Assembly: GCA_023442845.1 (NCBI GenBank)
Contig: JAEZXC010000032.1
Location: 1 to 14,614 of the forward strand
DNA: 14,614 nt
Source of the DNA: Actinomycetes bacterium
GTDB taxonomy: Bacteria > Actinomycetota > Actinomycetes > Actinomycetales > Demequinaceae
Reading direction: 5' to 3'
The position numbers and the translations under genes are program-made. The notes under the pieces were generated by a model. It was not told where the DNA came from. It searched no databases and saw only the letters and a program-made list of their open reading frames with translations. Shown piece by piece: positions 1-6,133 of this stretch. Position 1 is the first letter of the stretch; every line of letters starts with the position of its first letter.

Positions 1-1973
1 TCGCCGTACTTCTCTCCGAACAAGGCCATCGCTCCGAGGGCCTTTGCCTCGTCGAGCGCCATGATCTTGGTGCTGACAGGCAGTTCCTCACGGATTGCGC
101 GGTTGGCGACATCTTCGATCTCGCTGCGGGCCATCGCACTTACGCCCTGGGTCCACGCGAAGTCGAGTCGCATGTATCCGGGCTTGTTGTATGAACCCGC
201 TTGATTCGCCTGGTTTCCCAACACTTCGTGGAGTGCCGAGTGAATGAGGTGCGTTGCAGAGTGAGCCTTTGACGCTTGACGCCGGTTGATCGCATCCACC
301 TCAGCGGACACAGCATCCCCGACGGCAATCTCGCCCTCATCAACGCGCACCGTGTGCACGATGACGTCCTTGATCGGACGCTGGACATCGAGCACCTCAA
401 GAGAGGCGTGCGCACCCCGGATCACGCCGAGGTCGGCGTCTTGCCCACCCGATTCTGGATAGAACGGGGTTTCTGCCAGTACGACCTCAACCGTGTCTCC
501 GGTCTGCGCGACTGGAATGCTGACGCCGTCCTTGATGAGGGCAACGACGTTCGTTGCCACGTGGAGTTCGTCATAGCCGCGGAACACGCTCGGAGTGGCG
601 GCACCTACCTGCTGATAAGCGGTGAGGTCGCCGTGACCGCCCTTCTTTGCCTTCGCATCGGCACGGGCACGGTCCTTCTGCTCCTGCATGAGCGAGCGGA
701 ACGCCTCTTCATCAACGCTGAGTCCCTGCTCAGCGGCCATCTCAAGGGTGAGATCGATCGGGAATCCGTACGTGTCGTGAAGAGTAAACGCCTCGGTGCC
801 GCCGATGACCGAGCCGCCTGACTTCTTTGTGCTTGCGACAGCGGTGTCGAAGATCGACGTGCCCTGCGTGAGGGTGCGCCGGAACGCGTCCTCCTCGGCC
901 CCTGCCACACCAGAGATGTGTGCAAAGCGCTCGTCGAGCGAGGGATACGACGCACGCATCGCCTGGTAACTCGTGTTGAGTAGCGAAACGAGCGACGGGT
1001 CCTGAACACCGAGCAGGCGCATTGAGCGCACTGAGCGGCGCAAGAGGCGGCGCAGCACATATCCGCGTCCCTCGTTGCCCGGGACGACGCCGTCGTCCAT
1101 CAACATGAGGCCCGAACGGACGTGGTCAGCGATGACGCGCATACGAACATCGTCGTCATGGTCGGCTCCATAGCGGCGACCGGTCAACTCTTGAACCGTC
1201 TCGATGACGGGGAATACCTCGTCGATCTCGTACATGTTGGCGACGCCTTGCTTGAGAAAAGCAACGCGCTCAAGCCCGAGCCCGGTATCGATGTTCTTCT
1301 GCGTTAGTTCGCCAAGGATCGGGAACTCATCCTTGCCACCGCCCGCCCCGCGCTCGTACTGCATGAAGACGAGGTTCCAGATCTCGATGTAGCGATCCTC
1401 GTCCGCAATGGGACCACCTTCTTTGCCGAACTCAGGGCCGCGGTCCACGTAGATCTCGGAGCACGGGCCTGCGGGCCCCGGTTGGCCAGTCGACCAGAAG
1501 TTGTCCTTCATTCCTCGGCGCTGAATGCGCTCGTCAGGTAGCCCCGCAATGGTCTTCCACAGATGAACGGCCTCGTCATCGTCGTGGTAAACGGTCACCC
1601 AGATGAGCTCAGGATCGAAGCCGTATTTGCCCTCTGACTCGGGACCGGTCACCAAATCCCAGGCGTAGGTAATGGCGCCCTCTTTGAAGTAATCCCCAAA
1701 GGAGAAATTGCCGTTCATCTGGAAGAACGTGCCGTGGCGGGTGGTCTTGCCGACCTCGTCGATGTCGAGAGTGCGAATGCACTTTTGCACACTTGTGGCA
1801 CGCGGCCATGGCGCCTTCTGCTGGCCGAGCATGTAGGGAATGAATGGCACCATGCCAGCCACCGTGAACAACAGTGACGGGTCGGGCGACACGAGCGAAG
1901 CCGACGGCACCACAGTGTGCCCATGCCGCTCGAAGTAATCGAGCCAGCGCTGACGAATATCGGCGGTGCGCAT
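1..1973 (-). CDS. alaS: Alanyl-tRNA synthetase, 5' part (C-terminus off the left edge)
   Basis: This cytoplasmic enzyme charges tRNA(Ala) with alanine and edits mischarged Ser/Gly. Translation from 1973 gives 657 codons with no stop, against a usual length of about 880-890, so roughly a quarter lies outside the window. The class II aminoacylation core is at residues 1-240, with a start typical of the family (IRQRWLDYFERHGH, then VPSASLVSPDPSLLFTVAGM at about 22-41) and GLGLERVAFL at 232-241. The tRNA-recognition part follows, and the editing domain begins with its first zinc-type motif HSATH at 571-575. The second (Cys-x3-His) motif and the C-Ala domain are not included. The chosen ATG has GGAGG five bases upstream. 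An in-frame ATG at 1985 would have no ribosome-binding site. The gene directly follows rpsD with a strong hairpin between. Identity is certain; only completeness is limited. Confidence 0.97.
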   Translation of the reverse strand, partial: MRTADIRQRWLDYFERHGHTVVPSASLVSPDPSLLFTVAGMVPFIPYMLGQQKAPWPRATSVQKCIRTLDIDEVGKTTRHGTFFQMNGNFSFGDYFKEGAITYAWDLVTGPESEGKYGFDPELIWVTVYHDDDEAVHLWKTIAGLPDERIQRRGMKDNFWSTGQPGPAGPCSEIYVDRGPEFGKEGGPIADEDRYIEIWNLVFMQYERGAGGGKDEFPILGELTQKNIDTGLGLERVAFLKQGVANMYEIDEVFPVIETVQELTGRRYGADHDDDVRMRVIADHVRSGLMLMDDGVVPGNEGRGYVLRRLLRRSVRSMRLLGVQDPSLVSLLNTSYQAMRASYPSLDERFAHISGVAGAEEDAFRRTLTQGTSIFDTAVASTKKSGGSVIGGTEAFTLHDTYGFPIDLTLEMAAEQGLSVDEEAFRSLMQEQKDRARADAKAKKGGHGDLTAYQQVGAATPSVFRGYDELHVATNVVALIKDGVSIPVAQTGDTVEVVLAETPFYPESGGQDADLGVIRGAHASLEVLDVQRPIKDVIVHTVRVDEGEIAVGDAVSAEVDAINRRQASKAHSATHLIHSALHEVLGNQANQAGSYNKPGYMRLDFAWTQGVSAMARSEIEDVANRAIREELPVSTKIMALDEAKALGAMALFGEKYG

Positions 1974-1990
1974 CAGGTCCTCCATACGTG

Positions 1991-2038
1991 ACAACGCCGC
2001 TGGGCCCCGACATGTGCCAGGGGCCCAGCGGCCGTTGT
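1991..2038 (-). terminator. 18-bp hairpin between rpsD and alaS (terminator or alaS leader structure)
   Basis: A perfect 12-bp stem (CCGCTGGGCCCC at 1997-2008 with its complement at 2020-2031) closes an 11-base loop. It is extended by six more pairs (1991-1996 with 2033-2038) across a one-base bulge at 2032. On the minus strand it lies about 30 bases after the rpsD stop and ends only eight bases before the GGAGG of alaS. No U-tract follows, which is common for terminators in GC-rich actinobacteria. It could therefore end the rpsD transcript or be a structured alaS leader. The hairpin is certain; its role is inferred. Confidence 0.7.
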
Positions 2039-2055
2039 GGTCAGGTCTCCTGCCG

Positions 2056-2061
2056 AGACTA
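2056..2061 (-). promoter_or_regulatory. Possible -10 element for alaS
   Basis: TAGTCT read on the minus strand matches the actinobacterial -10 pattern TANNNT and lies just after the rpsD stop codon, upstream of the hairpin. I see no convincing -35. If used, transcription would start near 2049, leaving the hairpin inside a leader of about 75 bases. Weak evidence from a short motif. Confidence 0.25.
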
Positions 2062-2068
2062 GTGCGTG

Positions 2069-2695
2069 TTAGCGCGCGTAGTACTCGACGACGAGCTGAA
2101 CGTCGCAGATCACCGGAACCTCGGCGCGCTTGGGGCGACGCACGAGCTTAGCGGTGAGCTTTTCGAGCTGGACGTCAAGGTAGTCAGGCAGCTCGGGCAG
2201 CACGTCGCGGTGTGCACCCGCGGCGGCCGCCATGTAGGGCTCCATCGTGACGGCCTTGGGCTTGACCTGAATGGTCTGGCCGGGGGTCACACGGAACGAG
2301 GGACGGTCGACGATCTTGCCGTCCACAAGGATGTGACGGTGAAGAACGGCCTGGCGCGCCTGAAGGATGGTGCGGGCAAAGCCAGCGCGCAGCACGAGGG
2401 CGTCGAGACGCATCTCGAGCAACTCGACAAACGACTCACCGGTAAGACCCGGCTCCTTGCGTGCTTCTTCGAACGTGCGCGTCATCTGCTTCTCACGGAG
2501 CCCGTACTGGGCGCGCAAGCGCTGCTTCTCGCGCAAACGAACAGCGTAGTCGCTTTCCTTGCGGCGCGCCGTGCGGCCGTGCTCACCCGGAGGGTACGGA
2601 CGCTTCTCGAAGTGCTTGACCGCCTTGGGGGTAAGCGCAATGCCAAGCGAACGCGACAGGCGAACCTGGCGACGTGCCTTCTGAACTGAGGTCAT
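2069..2695 (-). CDS. rpsD: 30S ribosomal protein S4
   Basis: S4 is a primary 16S rRNA-binding protein that nucleates small-subunit assembly. The ORF gives 208 residues, normal for the family. Residues 1-95 form the N-terminal S4 region, with KRPYPPGEHG at 31-40 and ESDYAVRLREKQRLRAQYGL at 47-66. The S4 RNA-binding domain starts near 96, with RLDALVLRAGFARTILQARQ at 96-115 and HILVDGKIVDRP at 121-132, and the protein ends in VEYYAR. Its only cysteine is at 197, so it is the zinc-free form, as expected in actinobacteria. The ATG at 2695 is preceded by AAGGA four bases away. The same frame stays open to 3046, but that extension overlaps rarA and is not S4-like. The gene is monocistronic or reads into alaS, and is separated from rarA by 145 bases that hold its likely promoter. 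Confidence 0.97.
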   Translation of the reverse strand: MTSVQKARRQVRLSRSLGIALTPKAVKHFEKRPYPPGEHGRTARRKESDYAVRLREKQRLRAQYGLREKQMTRTFEEARKEPGLTGESFVELLEMRLDALVLRAGFARTILQARQAVLHRHILVDGKIVDRPSFRVTPGQTIQVKPKAVTMEPYMAAAAGAHRDVLPELPDYLDVQLEKLTAKLVRRPKRAEVPVICDVQLVVEYYAR

Positions 2696-2794
2696 GATGT
2701 CCTTACGTGTATCGAGGCACGCGGAAGTGCGACGATGAAATCGATGTGTGCTTGTTCGCGGCGCCAGCAGCCAACCGTCCGCGAGGGCCTCACA

Positions 2795-2800
2795 AGTGTA
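2795..2800 (-). promoter_or_regulatory. Probable -10 element of the rpsD promoter
   Basis: TACACT on the minus strand fits TANNNT and sits in the 145-base gap between the rarA stop and the rpsD start. Transcription from it would begin near 2788 and give an rpsD leader of about 90 bases. No clear TTGAC-type -35 is visible 16-18 bases upstream. A nine-base direct repeat AGCCAACCG occurs at 2769-2777 and 2832-2840 (plus-strand reading). I see no other gene or structure in the gap. Confidence 0.4.
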
Positions 2801-2840
2801 GCAACAAGCGCGCGCCACCGGCACCCATCCGAGCCAACCG

Positions 2841-4172
2841 CTACCGATCCCTACCCAAGAGGCGTCGGATGGTGTGGAGCCGTTCCGCGAGCGATCGCTC
2901 GAAGCCGTGATCCGTCGGCTCGTAATAACGTTCATTGCGAAGGGTGTCAGGCAAGTATTCCTGGGCAGAGACGCCGTGAGGTGCGTCGTGCGCATAGGCG
3001 TAACCCGTGCCGTGGCCAAGGTCTTTCGCTCCCGGGTAGTGAGCATCCCTCAGGTGGTCAGGGACAACGCCAGCCTTCCCCGCCTTTACATCCGCAATTG
3101 CGGTGTCGATCGCGACATACGCACGGTTCGACTTGGGCGCCAATGCGAGATAGGCAGTCGCTTCCGCAAGCGGGATTCGGCCCTCCGGCATCCCGATGAA
3201 ACTGACGGCGTCGGCGGCTGCTTGTGCGATGACAAGCCCTTGCGGGTCAGCAAGGCCGATGTCTTCGCTGGCAAGAATGACCAGCCTGCGCGCGATGAAG
3301 CGTGGATCCTCCCCCGCGACGACCATCCGGGCCAAATAATGCAGTGCCGCGTCAACGTCGGATCCGCGGACCGACTTGATAAACGCGCTGATGACGTCGT
3401 AGTGCTGGTCACCTGACTTGTCGTACGCGACAAGCGCTGCGTCCATCGTCGACTCAACAATTTCAGCAGTAATGCGTCCGTCGCCTTCACTTGCCGAGTC
3501 CGCGACCGACTCAAGCAAGGTAAGTGCCTTGCGTGCATCGGCTCCTGCGACGCGCACGATGTGATCACGAGCATCGTCCTCGAGTGTCACTTCGCCGTTG
3601 AGTCCGCGTGGATCAGCGATGGCGCGATCAAGAAGGTTCGCGACATCTTCCGCAGTGAGCCCCTTGAGCGTGAGGAGTAGTGAGCGCGACAACAGCGGCC
3701 CCACGACCGAGAAGCTCGGATTCTCGGTGGTTGCACCAATGAGGGTGATCCAGCGGTTCTCGACCGCTGGGAGCAGGATGTCTTGCTGACTGCGGGTGAA
3801 GCGATGAATCTCGTCGATAAAGACAACCGTCTCGCGCTCTCCCATGGCGAGTCGTCGCTTCGAGTCGTCGATGACGGCGCGCACGTCTTTCACGCCCGCA
3901 GTCACCGCACTGAGTTCGACGAAACGCCGTGAGCCTGCGACGAGGTAAGCCAGCGTTGTCTTGCCCGTACCGGGAGGGCCCCACAAGATGACACTCGTTG
4001 CGGGTGCGGTATCCCCGATGAGGCGCCGAAGCGGCGAACCCTCCCCTAACAAATGGCTTTGACCGAGGACGTCATCGATGCCGCGCGGGCGCATGCGCAC
4101 CGCAAGCGGTGACGTCGCGCTCGGCTCAGGCACCCCAGTAGAGCTGGTGCCAATCGCGTCGAAGAGGTCCAC
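2841..4172 (-). CDS. rarA: Replication-associated recombination protein A (RarA/MgsA AAA+ ATPase)
   Basis: RarA is a clamp-loader-like AAA+ ATPase that acts at stalled replication forks and single-stranded gaps. The protein has 443 residues, normal for the family. Walker A is GPPGTGKT at 65-72, Walker B VVFIDE at 116-121, and sensor 1 GATTENPSF at 146-154. The arginine finger lies in LLSRS at 160-164. The C-terminal part carries the helical lid and the tetramerisation domain: YDVISAFIKSVRGSDVDAAL, LARMVVAGEDPRFIARRL and the end-region PGAKDLGHGTGY. The start is GTG at 4172, giving MDLFDAIG. No Shine-Dalgarno precedes it. Instead a -10-like TAGAGT lies at 4184-4179, placing the transcription start on the GTG, so the mRNA is probably leaderless. 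In related genomes rarA usually sits next to aspS; here the ArsR-MFS cassette separates them and is read divergently. Confidence 0.95.
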   Translation of the reverse strand: MDLFDAIGTSSTGVPEPSATSPLAVRMRPRGIDDVLGQSHLLGEGSPLRRLIGDTAPATSVILWGPPGTGKTTLAYLVAGSRRFVELSAVTAGVKDVRAVIDDSKRRLAMGERETVVFIDEIHRFTRSQQDILLPAVENRWITLIGATTENPSFSVVGPLLSRSLLLTLKGLTAEDVANLLDRAIADPRGLNGEVTLEDDARDHIVRVAGADARKALTLLESVADSASEGDGRITAEIVESTMDAALVAYDKSGDQHYDVISAFIKSVRGSDVDAALHYLARMVVAGEDPRFIARRLVILASEDIGLADPQGLVIAQAAADAVSFIGMPEGRIPLAEATAYLALAPKSNRAYVAIDTAIADVKAGKAGVVPDHLRDAHYPGAKDLGHGTGYAYAHDAPHGVSAQEYLPDTLRNERYYEPTDHGFERSLAERLHTIRRLLGRDR

Positions 4173-4178
4173 ACGGCC

Positions 4179-4184
4179 ACTCTA
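4179..4184 (-). promoter_or_regulatory. Predicted -10 element of rarA (leaderless)
   Basis: TAGAGT on the minus strand fits TANNNT. Six bases separate it from the GTG start of rarA at 4172, so the predicted transcription start is the first base of the start codon. The absence of a ribosome-binding site supports a leaderless message. No good -35 is visible. The element lies in the 78-base divergent region shared with the arsR-like gene. Confidence 0.45.
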
Positions 4185-4215
4185 GGCGCGCCGACCGACG
4201 CCAATGAAACGGTGC

Positions 4216-4244
4216 TTGCAATATTTCTTTCGAAAGATTACTTT
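4216..4244 (+). promoter_or_regulatory. Promoter of the ArsR-MFS operon
   Basis: TTGCAA (4216-4221) and TACTTT (4239-4244) form a -35/-10 pair with an exact 17-base spacer. Only six bases separate the -10 from the ATG at 4251, so transcription should start at or next to the start codon. The spacer holds the palindromic operator, so repressor binding would block RNA polymerase. This is the best promoter match in the window. Confidence 0.6.
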
Positions 4245-4247
4245 CGA
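4226..4247 (+). promoter_or_regulatory. Palindromic operator of the ArsR-like regulator
   Basis: TCTTTCGAAAGA (4226-4237) is a perfect 12-base palindrome inside the -35/-10 spacer. A further half-site CTTTCGA (4241-4247) follows 14 bases after the first copy (4227-4233). CGAAAG-ATTA-CTTTCG (4231-4246) is a second, overlapping inverted repeat covering the -10. This arrangement suits a dimeric winged-helix repressor that controls its own operon. The symmetry is seen directly; the assignment to this regulator is inferred from position. Confidence 0.6.
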
Positions 4248-4250
4248 GCC

Positions 4251-4835
4251 ATGAGCCCGTCTGAGCACCCCTCCACCCCATGGCCGGTCCGCCGCATTAC
4301 GAACCCAGCCGAACTGAAAGCGCTCGCGCATCCCGTGCGCTTCGCACTCGTTGACCTTCTTGCGGAGGGTCCCCTTACTGCAACGCAATGTGCGGAGCGC
4401 CTGGGCGAAACTCCAGCGAACTGCTCGTATCACCTACGCCAACTCGCCAAATATGGGCATGTTGTTCCTGCTGCGGGCGGTCACGGGCGAGAACGGTACT
4501 GGCAGGCCCGAGAGGAGGGCATCACCTTCGACGAAACGGGCCCAGGTGCGGCGGCAGCTGCCCGGGCCGTCACTGACGCAGTGGACAACTATCGCTTTAG
4601 TGCATGGGAGCGATACAAGGCGCGCCGCGCTCAGGAACCGGAACCGTGGCGCGATCTGGCGGGCTCGATGGACGCCGTCATGTGGATGACAGGCGAGGAG
4701 TTGGCCGCATTCACGTCCCAGCTTTACGCCCTCATCGCTCCTTTCGCAGAGCGCATGGCCGATGACAGCACACGCCCTGCCGACGCCCGGGCCATCCGCT
4801 TCTTCGCCTACAGCTTCCCTGGGGAGCGGTCATGA
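4251..4835 (+). CDS. ArsR-family (HTH_20-like) transcriptional regulator
   Basis: A 194-residue winged helix-turn-helix protein, probably a repressor of its own operon. The DNA-binding domain spans about residues 18-95: ELKALAHPVRFALVDLL at 21-37 is the characteristic first helix, and TPANCSYHLRQLAKYG at 55-70 is the recognition helix region. The wing contains GRERYW. Residues 100-194 are mostly helical and alanine-rich, and may serve dimerisation or ligand binding. The cysteines at 47 and 58 do not form the metal-binding ELCV-type motif of metal-sensing ArsR proteins, so I would not call it a metal sensor. The ATG at 4251 was preferred over an in-frame GTG at 4212 because the latter would put the -35, operator and -10 inside the coding region. 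There is no Shine-Dalgarno, so it is probably leaderless. Its stop overlaps the next start (ATGA), coupling it to the MFS gene. The inducer is unknown. Confidence 0.85.
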   Translation: MSPSEHPSTPWPVRRITNPAELKALAHPVRFALVDLLAEGPLTATQCAERLGETPANCSYHLRQLAKYGHVVPAAGGHGRERYWQAREEGITFDETGPGAAAAARAVTDAVDNYRFSAWERYKARRAQEPEPWRDLAGSMDAVMWMTGEELAAFTSQLYALIAPFAERMADDSTRPADARAIRFFAYSFPGERS

Positions 4836-6133
4836 CAAGCGCAGCCGCACGCCGACGCTTCATCGCCCTTTCAGCGTTGAGGCAACTACCAACGGGTCTC
4901 GTTCTGCCGGTGCTTGTGCTGTTGCCTGTGGCGCGCGACTTGAGCCCGGTGCAGATTGGTGTGCTCTTCGGCGCTTACTCGGCAACGACGATCCTGTGTG
5001 AGCTCCCAACAGGTGGTCTCGCGGATGTCATCGGCGCCCGACCCGTACTCCTCACTGCGACGGCACTCGCCGTCGCCGCGACGATCATCGTTGCCACCTC
5101 ACAGGCATTTCCGGCACTACTCGCTGGGTACACAGTCTTTGGCGTGTCCCGTGCACTTGATTCGGGTCCGTTGCAGTCGTGGTACGTCAACCACGAGCGC
5201 GCACACGACCTCAACGCCCCGGTTTGCCTCGGCCTGTCTCGTGCGAGCGCCAGTGCCTCCGTCGCGATCGCAATCGGTGCGCTTGTGACGGCCGCGATCA
5301 CGCATGCGGGCGGGCCAACCAATGCGAGCGCCACTGTCATGACAGTTGCCGTTCCACCGCTCGCTGCATCCGCGGTGTTTGCGCTCTACGGCATCCTCGT
5401 CGCGTTCTGGGTGGTACCCGTCACCGCCGCGTCGCGGGCACGAATGAGCGACATCCTCGGCGACATCCCACGGACCCTCGGTAGCGGCTTCTCCCTCGCT
5501 CGGCAGCGAGGCCCGCTGCGCCGACTTCTGCTTTACACCGCAGCGATCGGCGCCGCGCTTGCGGGCATCGAGCTGTTGACCCCTTTGCACGTGAGCAAGT
5601 TCTCTGCAGACACGAACTCAGCCGCGACACTCTTCGCACTCCTCGCCTGTGCGGCGTTTCTCGTTGCCGGTGCTGGCGCGTGGGCGACTCCCCTGCTCGC
5701 CCGCCGCTTTCGGTCCATCTCCGTCACGCTTGTGGTGACCACTCTTGTTGCCGCGATCGCTCTTGCCGGCGTCGGCCTCCCTGGAACGGTCGCCGCTGGT
5801 GGAATGTACCTCGTCTTCTACGCGGCGCTCGGAGTGGGCGAACCTCTACTCGATGAACTCACCCACAACGCCGTCACTGCCCGGCACCGCACCACCATCC
5901 TGTCGATGCGCTCGATGGCGCTCCAGTGGGCAGGCATGCTGACCAGCATGAGCGCCGGATGGCTTGCGGACCGTGCCGGAACTGCGCCGACGTTCATCGC
6001 GGTTGGCGTCGTCATGGCGTGCGGCGCGTTCGCCTTCTTTGGGTGGCGGCGCAACGGCTACGAGAGCACCCCGCCCGTCGATCCGATCGCAGCGACACAC
6101 TACGCGTCGGCAGGCTCCTCTTCGGGAACGTAG
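4832..6133 (+). CDS. Major facilitator superfamily transporter, probable exporter
   Basis: A 433-residue integral membrane protein rich in Ala, Val and Leu, with hydrophobic runs consistent with about 12 transmembrane helices. MFS motif A is visible in the loop after helix 2 as GGLADVIGARPVL (61-73). ELPTG just before it and SGPLQSWYV at 111-119 resemble a group of small-molecule and drug efflux proteins. A basic, Arg-rich loop near the middle (about 200-230) separates the two halves. The start ATG overlaps the regulator's TGA and has GGGGAG five bases upstream, so translation is coupled. A repressor next to an exporter suggests inducible efflux, but the substrate cannot be read from sequence. 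The hydrophilic C-terminal tail ends inside aspS: the last 34 bases, stop included, are antisense to the end of aspS. No terminator is seen after it. Confidence 0.88.
   Translation: MTSAAARRRFIALSALRQLPTGLVLPVLVLLPVARDLSPVQIGVLFGAYSATTILCELPTGGLADVIGARPVLLTATALAVAATIIVATSQAFPALLAGYTVFGVSRALDSGPLQSWYVNHERAHDLNAPVCLGLSRASASASVAIAIGALVTAAITHAGGPTNASATVMTVAVPPLAASAVFALYGILVAFWVVPVTAASRARMSDILGDIPRTLGSGFSLARQRGPLRRLLLYTAAIGAALAGIELLTPLHVSKFSADTNSAATLFALLACAAFLVAGAGAWATPLLARRFRSISVTLVVTTLVAAIALAGVGLPGTVAAGGMYLVFYAALGVGEPLLDELTHNAVTARHRTTILSMRSMALQWAGMLTSMSAGWLADRAGTAPTFIAVGVVMACGAFAFFGWRRNGYESTPPVDPIAATHYASAGSSSGT

Noticed and set aside
276..821. A 181-codon plus-strand frame opposite alaS
   Set aside because: Antisense to the conserved alaS reading frame; no domain, promoter or ribosome-binding site.
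2696..3046. Upstream extension of the rpsD frame into rarA
   Set aside because: S4 begins at MTSVQKARRQ; the extra residues do not resemble any S4 and overlap the rarA 3' end.
4182..4433. An 83-codon minus-strand frame over the ArsR-MFS promoter and the 5' part of the regulator
   Set aside because: It is antisense to the conserved helix-turn-helix codons and crosses the operator and promoter; no recognisable product.
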